36,699 bases of DNA from the NCBI GenBank assembly GCA_020346705.1, contig CP070785.1, positions 2,995,493 through 3,032,191 on the forward strand. The letters are read 5' to 3'. Within the stretch, counting starts at the first letter, position 1. Every line of letters begins with the position of its first letter. Positions 1 to 8,100 of the stretch are shown here, in pieces. The notes below the pieces were generated by a model. That model worked only from the letters and a program-made list of their open reading frames with translations. It was not told the DNA's origin and made no database searches. A program made the translations under genes and the position numbers. The DNA is from Chloroflexota bacterium (GTDB lineage: Bacteria; Chloroflexota; Anaerolineae; Anaerolineales; UBA4823).

Positions 1-386
1 ACTAATAGTGTATCCCATTCTATATCTGAATTACCTTGAACGGGAAGCTGGGTACTTCCGCCTGGTTGGGTGTCCAAAGCGATGTAAAAATCAGATACTG
101 GGAAAGGATTGACTTCCAGTAAGTCAAAACGCAGCTGAAGATCGCTACCCGCGTTTCGCACATATCCAGCGATGAAGTCCCCACCAATAATTTCATCATC
201 ATAAGTGGAAAGTGATTGCCAATCGGCAACCTTCCAATGCGAGCTTGGATCTTCTTCTTTAACTGGCGTGCAGGAGGCAATCAGAAATGCGATACTGAGC
301 GACAGAATTAATGACAACCTTGATTTAAAAAGAAATTGCCAAGAAAGAAGTGGGAAAAGCTGCAAGGAATGAACCAGTCGATCCAA
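1..386 (-). CDS. Lipoprotein, N-terminal part, cut by window edge
   Basis: The minus strand is open from about 386 to the window edge (128 codons, no stop). It begins with a basic, hydrophobic signal region and a lipobox ending I-A-S-C, so the product should be an exported, lipid-anchored protein. After the Cys it continues as a soluble domain rich in Asp, Gly and aromatic residues (HWKVADWQSLSTYDDEIIGG, then FYIALDTQPGG), which I do not recognise. The start is uncertain. A TTG at 386-384 follows a GAAAGG sequence and gives about 45 residues before the Cys, long for a lipoprotein signal. An ATG just upstream is in another frame and stops after four codons. The C-terminus lies outside the window. 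Function unknown. Confidence 0.6.
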   Translation of the reverse strand, partial: MDRLVHSLQLFPLLSWQFLFKSRLSLILSLSIAFLIASCTPVKEEDPSSHWKVADWQSLSTYDDEIIGGDFIAGYVRNAGSDLQLRFDLLEVNPFPVSDFYIALDTQPGGSTQLPVQGNSDIEWDTLL

Positions 387-544
387 GATAATTATTTTCC
401 TTTCATGATTGAAAGCAATTTCACTTATCACCTATGGTAGCATTAGTCGTGCAGCAGGCGTGGGTGGGAACCAAAAGCGGTTTACCAATCATAACCAAAA
501 TTGAATCGCTCGGTAATCGATCAATTAGCATTTCAAATACTTAA
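387..544. other. Divergent intergenic region
   Basis: This stretch separates the minus-strand lipoprotein gene from the plus-strand riboswitch leader and must hold both promoters. I see no convincing -35/-10 pair, no sigma-54 type GG-N10-GC element near either start, and no open reading frame with a ribosome binding site. Confidence 0.4.
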
Positions 545-690
545 GGACTTCGATAAAGGCAAACCCGTCGTGAGGCGGGGACGCAAAACCAAGGGTCTCT
601 GGAAATTCGCCAACAGATTATAAGGCGAAACCACAATTCGGAGAAGGAAACATTCTTTGTTGGTAGAGATAGCCTGGTTGCCGAAAAGTC
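545..690 (+). promoter_or_regulatory. c-di-GMP-I (GEMM) riboswitch aptamer
   Basis: The sequence carries the GEMM core: GGCAAACC at 558-565, a helix CCCGTC/GGCGGG closed by a GTGA (GNRA) tetraloop at 564-579, GGACGCAAAACC at 579-590, and ATAGCCTGGTTGCCGA closing the fold at 669-684. GACTT (546-550) can pair with AAGTC (686-690) as the closing helix. By alignment to the Vibrio cholerae Vc2 aptamer, the base equivalent to G20, which discriminates c-di-GMP from cGAMP, is G (558), and the intercalating A47 is kept (585). This favours c-di-GMP as ligand. The third helix (TCTCT 596-600 with AGAGA 665-669) encloses an unusually long insert. The lipoprotein gene starts about 100 bases downstream. I see no intrinsic terminator with a T-run in that space, so control may act on translation initiation; the mechanism is not resolved. 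Confidence 0.88.
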
Positions 691-780
691 TACTCGATGG
701 AAAGAATCCGGGATAGGCTTATTCTGGTTTGGGTATGCGAGTTGGAAGCAGCTTGGTTTGGAGCCAGCCTGATTATAGGT

Positions 781-788
781 TGAGGTGA
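781..788 (+). promoter_or_regulatory. Strong ribosome binding site of the riboswitch gene
   Basis: TGAGGTGA sits a few bases before the ATG at 793. It fixes the start codon and is the obvious element that an expression platform could hide. I did not find a clear complementary anti-SD segment in the aptamer. Confidence 0.6.
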
Positions 789-792
789 CAAT

Positions 793-2292
793 ATGGGTCA
801 AAAGGACTTATCGCGAATAAGTTTTCTATTCCTGCTCATTCTCCTGGCATTTTCTCTTGGGGGTTGTAATTTGGGGGAATTTAGCGAGATTAATAATGAT
901 TGGTCTAAAAAGATTCTTTCCTGGGATAAAAAGCAACAGCCGCACAATTCTAGGCAGACAAATCCAGGTACGTATCCAGTAGATTTGATCTTCATTGATT
1001 TTTACGAGTATTTTGGGGGTGAAACAGTACTTGGTCCAGCGATTTCAATTGCCACGACATCGGAAGGTCAGACAAAACAATATACTGAATCCGGTCTAAT
1101 GATCTTTGATCCCACCGCACCTGAAAGCAGTAGATTTACATTCGCGCCACTCGGTCTGGAATTGGGAGCTTCCGAGGGTGATTTGCTGGGTAAAGCTTAT
1201 ACCACTGGAAGGATTGTTAATGATTACTTTGTCATCTCCATATTTTTGGAGAAATATGAGAGTCTAGGCGGAGCACGGTTTGTAGGTAAACCGATAAGTG
1301 AAGCCTATTACAATACGGAAAAGGGAAGGATAGAACAATATTTTGAAAATCTTGGTTTTTATCAGCTAGATGGCGATTCAACTGTTCACTTGATGCCGTA
1401 TGGCGCGTATGCTTGTGATCGCAACTGTAGAGACCAAGAGCCCATCGCAGGTATTCCAGTATTACAGTCCGTGCTCCCAGATAAATTCATACAGAAAACT
1501 CTGGAGTTAGGTCTACCTTTTGTTGGGAAACCGCTTACTGGCGTCCATTACGCTCTTGATGTAAGGCAGGAAGTTATTTTTGAGAACATTGTCTTGGTTG
1601 CAGGTGATGACCATGCAGAAGAAGTTAATATTCGCCCAATTGCAGTAGAGTTCGGTGAGCATGCCCAACATCCGGAAGAATCGCACGATTTACCCTTAAG
1701 TGTCTTCTATGAAATTGAGGATGGAATCGGTTATGATGTGCCGCTATATTTCGTTGAATTCCTAAATGCAAATGGAGGTACAAAGATCGCAGGAGACCCC
1801 ATCAGTCACGTTTTTTCACCAGAGCCTAGTGTTTATTGGCAGTGTTTCACAAACCTGTGTCTGCAGTTTAACCTCAATATGGAAGGCAATGAGAGATTGC
1901 GTCCAGTACCTCTAGGGTTTGAGTACAAGGACAAGCAGAACGGAAGAGTTGTTGATTTCCAGTCCGGTCAAACCTTGGAAAAGTTGGATATGAAGGTTTG
2001 GGAAAGATACCCATATGTCTCTTCGAACAATTCTCAGGAGATCAATGTCGCTCTATATGAAGATGGCAAACCATTGAATAATTTTGAGCCGGTGCTTGTG
2101 GTGACCATGCCGGATGGCAGCCAGCGAAAAGCTTATTTTGATCCAAGTGATAAAACTGGTCGTTCTGCGATTGGCTTGGCCCCAATTGATGCACCCAATG
2201 GGACATTAATTGCTTACAAAGTGTGTTTATTCGGGTTTGAAGGTGAACCAAGATGTGTGGGGGATAATTATTTAATCTGGGATTCTAATTGA
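793..2292 (+). CDS. Riboswitch-controlled repeat surface lipoprotein
   Basis: The 499-residue product has a signal peptide with lipobox S-L-G-G-C (Cys25), so it should be anchored to the outer face of the membrane. The body holds about four copies of a loosely conserved unit of the form aromatic-x2-aromatic...GG...(V/L)GxPIS...QYFE, for example FGGETVLGPAIS, LGGARFVGKPIS, LPFVGKPLTG and NGGTKIAGDPIS. A C-terminal Ig-like beta segment follows (about residues 400-499, beginning near INVALYEDGKP). Such repeats recur in chloroflexal surface proteins, where they are mostly unnamed; I cannot assign a ligand or enzyme activity. The c-di-GMP riboswitch leader suggests a role in attachment or matrix. 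The gene is monocistronic and ends just before the bidirectional terminator it shares with the convergent operon. Confidence 0.85.
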   Translation: MGQKDLSRISFLFLLILLAFSLGGCNLGEFSEINNDWSKKILSWDKKQQPHNSRQTNPGTYPVDLIFIDFYEYFGGETVLGPAISIATTSEGQTKQYTESGLMIFDPTAPESSRFTFAPLGLELGASEGDLLGKAYTTGRIVNDYFVISIFLEKYESLGGARFVGKPISEAYYNTEKGRIEQYFENLGFYQLDGDSTVHLMPYGAYACDRNCRDQEPIAGIPVLQSVLPDKFIQKTLELGLPFVGKPLTGVHYALDVRQEVIFENIVLVAGDDHAEEVNIRPIAVEFGEHAQHPEESHDLPLSVFYEIEDGIGYDVPLYFVEFLNANGGTKIAGDPISHVFSPEPSVYWQCFTNLCLQFNLNMEGNERLRPVPLGFEYKDKQNGRVVDFQSGQTLEKLDMKVWERYPYVSSNNSQEINVALYEDGKPLNNFEPVLVVTMPDGSQRKAYFDPSDKTGRSAIGLAPIDAPNGTLIAYKVCLFGFEGEPRCVGDNYLIWDSN

Positions 2293-2315
2293 GAGATGAT
2301 TGGAACACCGGAACC

Positions 2316-2356
2316 AAAAATCTGACGCACTTGTACAAGTCCGTCAGATTTTTTCT
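2316..2356. terminator. Bidirectional intrinsic terminator
   Basis: AAAAATCTGACG and CGTCAGATTTTTT form a long stem whose centre ACTTGTACAAGT is itself self-complementary. An A-run lies on the left and a T-run on the right, so the hairpin can terminate both the plus-strand lipoprotein gene and the long minus-strand operon converging on it. Confidence 0.85.
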
Positions 2357-2395
2357 CTTCTAGAATTTATTTTATCAGAGCAGCAAATTGACAAA

Positions 2396-5152
2396 TTACC
2401 GAGATACTGCCATTTTGACAACCTTACCGCTATCGTCAATTGTAAGTCTAGCAAAATGGTGGTGGGTTTGAATGGCTCCAGAGGAGGATATTGTCTTCTC
2501 GACATGCTTGCTCAGAGTGACGACATTATGGGAAGGTAATTCGTGTGATTTTGAAATATTGTGATTATTAGACGTTGGACAGGAATGCCCTTCTCCTGAA
2601 CATCTGGCTTTTGTTCGGCTGTATTGAATGTTTGCATCTTGCATGCCAGGCAGATATTGTTCTACAATTGTTTTCACTTGAGCTAATGTCTTGCTAGGGA
2701 TGGGTGGATTTCCTTGAAGCGAGTGAGACTCGCCGGGTCCATCAACATGACAGGTTCCATTGCGATCGCAGACTGTATTTACAGAGGCAGGGGGATGCAA
2801 TGCCCGCATGACCATTTTTGACTGAGCGGATAGATTTGAAAATTGTGCTAATGGGTCACCAAACAACAAGAAGGAAATCAGTGTTTTCTGGTCCTCTCCA
2901 TCCAGGTATCCTTGACGACGATGCATCTCTTTCGCCAGGTGGATCTTAGCCCTTCTCAACGCCTCTCCTGCAAGCAGACCTTCCCTTAAGAACTTCCAAA
3001 ATGCATGGCCCAACAGATCAGCGGCGATCAACGGGGTAGAGATCGATCCATATGATGTACAGGTTGAACCAACCACGGTCTGGCTCCCAGAATCGAGGAA
3101 TTTGAGAGCCAATGCTTCGTCAATATTTTTGCCTGAGATATGTGCACCATAACAGGCTTCGCTGAAAATGACTGAGGGAGCTTTTCCACTATTGACCACA
3201 TCTTGAGGGCGGAGTGCAATGGGATAGTCAGGAAGATCAGCTGGTTCACTTGGATCACGCTGTCCGTACCAGTTGCTTGAATCTTGCAAACCGTGCAAAT
3301 TAAAATATCCCATTCTGGCAATCGGGAAACCCCCATTTTTTCGACCATCCTGATCTTCGTTAGCTTGAACAGGTGGAGAGACAAGCATGGTATGCGGAGC
3401 ACCGATAGGCCTGAAAACAGAAAGTGAGGCCCGGCGCCAAATTGCCGCGGTGTAGCCCCAACTTGATTTTTTTCTTCCGGATGAAAATATATTTCGCAGG
3501 CGCAGCCATCCCCACAGTCTTTGAATCCAATTTTTTTTCTGTACCTTCTTTTTGTGATGTTCTGCGATTCGATTTAACCCATTAATTAGCAACGCAGCAT
3601 CTTTTCCAACACCTCCCGGTAGTCGCCCAACGGGCCACTCAGGCACGAAGTAATTTTCGTCCCTGGTTGTGTATGGATTGTCCGATGGGACTTCAACATC
3701 CACATCATCTACAGGATTGGGGAGGTGGTGATAAGGGACGACTTCAGGCCCACCAACAATTAACACCGCGCCAATCATCTCGCCATGCTTCATCAAAAAT
3801 GCATCAATATCTGCTAAAGCGAGTTTTAGGGACCAGGGATCATCAGCAGAAACGGGATTTAAATTGTAAGAGGACATGCATTCCGAATCGTCAGCATAGA
3901 CTAGAACAGCTCCCCAGTCTTTTCGGGATGAAATGCTTTTCGTGACCCGGATCATGCCATCGTGAACTTTCGCAACCTGGTCAGGTGGATAGTGATTTTC
4001 CAATCCTTGCCGGGTAGTGAATGTCACATAGACAGGAAAACGCCCATCTTTTTGGGAAAGCGATCGCTTTTTTAATCTTGAGGCAACTTTTTCAAGTTCG
4101 CCCTGGATTGACAATAATGATTCCGGGATCGTACTTTCATTCTGTGTGACCATGATACCGCTCGCTGCAGCGGTTACCCTTCTTTCCGGTTCTCCAAGTT
4201 GAATAACAGCAGGAGTAGCTTTTTTATTTCCGCGGTTAGTGTATTTTTCATCTAGTTTTCTAGTGTTTTCGGTTTCCCCTGGATCATGTGTGAACTGATA
4301 AGTTGTCGGGGAGGCCTGCTGGGGAAGACGATTTCTCCCAAAAAGGGCAGCAACATCAGCCGGGACCGGTATATCGATTGGTGCTTCCAATCTATCAGTC
4401 CAGATATCAGCATATGGATTATTTGCTCCCCAAATGCGGGTGGCAACCTGTTTAGTAACATCCTGGGAAGCTCCCTGGTGGAGCAGACTGACTGCCCTGT
4501 CGCTCTCTCCGCTGTCCATCAACGATTCTGCAAGAAAGTATGTTGGTGCTACCGTGCTTGGAAAACGTTGACGGTAGAAATCAGATAAGTTTTGGATGGC
4601 TTGAGATGGTAATTCAGAGGCGCGCAAAATGTGCAGATGGGTCACTGCTACCAGGGCGGGCAAAGGATCCACAACTAAAACCTGATGGATATATTCTTCT
4701 GCATTGGCTACTTCACCGAAGGCCAATGCCTGTCGAGCATGACGGACTCCTTCTGCCCAAGATGGTAAGGGCGCTGAAGCTTTAATATTTTCACCGAGGG
4801 AATGGATCGCCGATTGACAATCGGCTATGTAGAATGCGTTCTTGGAATCGGCTGGATTTCTCGATACTTTTTCTAAGGCATCCGACAACATTTTCCAACC
4901 GTCGATGAATTCAGGGTCTGCCAGGCATAGATCGGTTAAGTGTTGGACTGCTTGATCCTTTTGGCCTGCGTTTAATAGTAGCTGACCAAATTTAAGGCGA
5001 ACTGGTAAATCACCTGGGAAGTGTGCCAGCCACATGAGAGAAATTTGTCGAGCAAAGCGTAAGGACCCGGTATAAATTGCCGAATCTAGCAAAGTGAGTA
5101 ATTCGGATCGGGTAGTGAGGATAGGATGAGGTCGAACCTTAGAAAGCGTCAT
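2396..5152 (-). CDS. TPR protein with caspase-like (clan CD, C25/CHAT-type) peptidase domain
   Basis: The 918-residue protein has no signal peptide and is probably cytoplasmic. Residues 1-250 are TPR-like helices; 270-360 are low-complexity linker. Residues 375-530 resemble the N-terminal part of gingipain-type (C25) domains, with VLIVGGPEVVPYH, SDNPY and VGRLPGG. The caspase-fold catalytic pair is visible as His620 in FNLHGL and Cys667 in FSEACYG, followed by GEALRRAK and a FLLFGDP segment typical of these domains. It is therefore likely an active cysteine protease; C25 versus CHAT cannot be decided by eye. The last roughly 95 residues form a separate module that recurs in the small protein at 12101-12370. 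It is the last gene of the long operon, 6 bp after the TPR gene. TPR-linked caspase-like proteases act elsewhere in regulated proteolysis or defence; the substrate here is unknown. Confidence 0.82.
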   Translation of the reverse strand: MTLSKVRPHPILTTRSELLTLLDSAIYTGSLRFARQISLMWLAHFPGDLPVRLKFGQLLLNAGQKDQAVQHLTDLCLADPEFIDGWKMLSDALEKVSRNPADSKNAFYIADCQSAIHSLGENIKASAPLPSWAEGVRHARQALAFGEVANAEEYIHQVLVVDPLPALVAVTHLHILRASELPSQAIQNLSDFYRQRFPSTVAPTYFLAESLMDSGESDRAVSLLHQGASQDVTKQVATRIWGANNPYADIWTDRLEAPIDIPVPADVAALFGRNRLPQQASPTTYQFTHDPGETENTRKLDEKYTNRGNKKATPAVIQLGEPERRVTAAASGIMVTQNESTIPESLLSIQGELEKVASRLKKRSLSQKDGRFPVYVTFTTRQGLENHYPPDQVAKVHDGMIRVTKSISSRKDWGAVLVYADDSECMSSYNLNPVSADDPWSLKLALADIDAFLMKHGEMIGAVLIVGGPEVVPYHHLPNPVDDVDVEVPSDNPYTTRDENYFVPEWPVGRLPGGVGKDAALLINGLNRIAEHHKKKVQKKNWIQRLWGWLRLRNIFSSGRKKSSWGYTAAIWRRASLSVFRPIGAPHTMLVSPPVQANEDQDGRKNGGFPIARMGYFNLHGLQDSSNWYGQRDPSEPADLPDYPIALRPQDVVNSGKAPSVIFSEACYGAHISGKNIDEALALKFLDSGSQTVVGSTCTSYGSISTPLIAADLLGHAFWKFLREGLLAGEALRRAKIHLAKEMHRRQGYLDGEDQKTLISFLLFGDPLAQFSNLSAQSKMVMRALHPPASVNTVCDRNGTCHVDGPGESHSLQGNPPIPSKTLAQVKTIVEQYLPGMQDANIQYSRTKARCSGEGHSCPTSNNHNISKSHELPSHNVVTLSKHVEKTISSSGAIQTHHHFARLTIDDSGKVVKMAVSR

Positions 5153-5158
5153 ATTTGG

Positions 5159-8100
5159 CTAGACTTCTGATGAAACTGGTTGGCGGTTATGGACCAAGTT
5201 TAATGCTACCAGGGCAGCGAGTTGGCGGTGGATTGCAACATCATCTGGTGCTTTGGCTGCTGCTTTACGAAGCATCTTTTCGGCAGCAGGATAATCACGG
5301 CTGGCTTTGAGCAGTAACCCTGCTTGGTAGTACGGCCGGGGATCAGATGGATGGAGACGAATTGCCTTCTGGTAAGTCTCCAGCGCTTGTTCATATTGGC
5401 GACGTTCTGTCAAGGTTTCGCCCAGTGTGAGATAGCTTTCCATGCTGGAGGGTGCGATGCGGATCGCTTCTGATAAATGATGGATAGATTGATCCAATTG
5501 GCCTGATTGTTGTAAGAGGGCACCTAACAAGTTATGCAAATGTGCCTGTTCGTCGAGAGGAAGTTGACCGCTGCTGCGGTGTAGTGCCTGCTGGGCGGAT
5601 TGGATTGCCTCTGGATTCTGTCCTGAAGCTGCTAAAGCTTCAGCCAGCGGCGCCAGGACTAAAGGCTCATCCGGATATTCTTCGGCGATTGATTGGAGCG
5701 CTTTAAGATGGGCCTCTGATCCTTCGAATTGAGAAATCAAACTGGCCCTTTGAAGAAGTAGTGGTAGTGGATCTGAGGAGAGAGGGATAGCTTTATCGAC
5801 GATATTTAACGCCCTTTCCGCCTGACCAGAAGCAGATAAGGCCTGAGCTTGCAAGTGGAGTGCCTCTGGAGAATCGGGATCAACTCGCAATGCGGATTCA
5901 GCAAAAGTCTTTGCTTTCCCTGGATCACTCATTTTCAGTGCAATTCTTGCACTCAAGAGCAATGGTGTTTGCTCATCAGGTGCCATTTTAGCTGCCAATT
6001 GGGCGTTTTTCATCGCCTGAGCGTAATCCCGATTTTCATATTGGGCGTTTGCCAACGCAAGGTATGGTTCAATATGATCCGGTGCGATGCGCAGGGATTT
6101 CCTGAGCACTAATATTGCCTCACCAGCTTCACCATTTGCCAAATGGGCTTGACTCAGATCGAAATAGTGCTGGAGGAATTTTGGTTCCATTTCAATCGCT
6201 CTATTAAAATGGATGATCGCTTCAGCAAAATCATCGTTGAGGCGAGATAATTGACCGAGATAAGATTGCCACCGAGGTTCATTTGACCAAAGGGTGAGAG
6301 CAGTTTTCATTGCAGTTAACGCAACTTGCCAATCCCCTAATCTCTCTGCAATCTTTGCTTGAATCACATAATAGATCGCCTCTGTTGTATTGTGGTCTAA
6401 GGCGGAATGGATGGCATCCATTGCTTGTTCCAAGGCGATCTGGTCTTTTCCAGTAGAGCATAATGCCATAGCATAAGCGGCGTAAATACAATGGTGCAGC
6501 GTTTCAGAATCTGCTTTACTCTGTATCGAGTGGTAGAGTTGGGCAGAGGCAGATGAATCACCTGTGCGAGCTACAGCCAATAATAGGGCAGCATTGTCTG
6601 AAGGTTCGAGGTTGGCGATCTCAATGGAACTGATTGTTTTAGTATCGGGGTGGAAAGCAACTTCCCCCCGAAAACTCCAACGATTGATTGGCGCAGGCTT
6701 TTCTGCCTGAAGATCTTCTGGAAGGCAGGTGATAGATTCCTGTAGTGCATCCTCAAAGATTCGATGAGATCGGGGGGATAAAGCACTCTCTCCAGGGGCG
6801 TGATTGACGATATCTAAATATTCACAAAGGCGCTGGAATTCTGCGCGTTCTACAAATAATCGCGCTCTCTGTAAGTGAACATTTGCATCCTTTGGAGAAA
6901 TTGAAGCTGCACTTTCCAGGAGCTCATATGCCAGGTCCCATCGATACAGCTCAATTGCAGATCGTGCAATTCCCAATAAAGAATTTGGTTGGATGTTATC
7001 GGTTATTTTCTTATGATCTGGATCCTTGATGTGTACAATTGCCGTATCGAGTGATTTCAAAGCTGACTCCCGGTCCCCTTGTCTGATCGCCATCCGCGAT
7101 TGAAGTGCTAATACCCGGGGATGTTGAGAGTCTAGAAGAAATGCATCATTCAAGGCAGCTGCTGCCGCGACTTGTTCTTCTCTCTCTAAAGCAATTTCAG
7201 CGACGATGCAGTAGTAGTCCAAAAGAGAAGGCTTCCCAATAATCTGCTGGAGTTGTGGTTCACCATTGGTACCCGTCGGAGGTGAGGAATCCTGGTTCTC
7301 CAAGATGACGTCTTCAACTATATTTGACCGCGCTAATTCAGCAACCAAACCCTGTGCTGGGAGTGAATATAGACCTGACTTGAGGGTTTCACTGGCGATC
7401 TGAGCATGGTCAAAAGCGCGGATTAAATTCCCTTGATCGCGCAGTACATGTGCAATTTGAAAATGTACATATGGATTTTCAGAATCAAGGATTAATGCAT
7501 GTTCAAGGCAAGCCTGAGCTGCATCTAAACGATCTAATCTTGATAGTAAACCAGCCTTATATGTGTGCAGCAGTGCATTTTCAGAATCCTGGTCAACACC
7601 CTTGTCGATGGTTTTAATCGCCAGTTCGGTCTTACCAGCTTCAGTATATGTATTTGCCAATTCGAGGATCAAAGCAATTGGAGGGTAAGGTTGAAGCTCG
7701 AGAGCACGTTCTAAACAAGCTGCTGCTGATTCGTCATCCCCCAATTCACTCAAACCATCAGCAGCCTGGTAGAGATCTTCTGGTGTTGAATAAGGACTAG
7801 ACAGAGCACTCAAAAAAGCATCTTTGGCATCCTCGCCTTTTCCCATCTTGATATATACCAGGCCCAGTCGGATAATCAAATCCGTACGTTTTGGTGCGAG
7901 TTGGGCTCCTCGGGTTAAGGCAGGAATGGCTTCGGCGATTACGCCTAGCTCGCCAGCTTGATCAGCGAACCAGGATAATACTTCGACGTCATCTGGAGCC
8001 AAGTGGACGGCTGTCCGGGCAGCAAAAAGCGCTTCTTGTGTGAGAGAAATGGCGGAGTAAGCCTCGCAAAGTATTTGTGCAACCTGGGTGTTCTGAATCT

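Noticed and set aside
2300-2539. 79-codon plus-strand frame after the riboswitch gene
   Set aside because: It runs through the terminator hairpin and the antisense of the peptidase C-terminus, with no ribosome site or recognisable product.
3028-3402. 124-codon minus-strand frame inside the peptidase gene
   Set aside because: It is an out-of-frame shadow of the caspase-like domain, whose motifs are intact in the main frame.
5850-5865. A fourth GG-N10-GC match (minus strand GGCACTCCACTTGCA) resembling a sigma-54 promoter
   Set aside because: It lies deep inside the TPR gene, about 700 bases before the next start codon, and simply encodes a common TPR stretch (EALHLQA).
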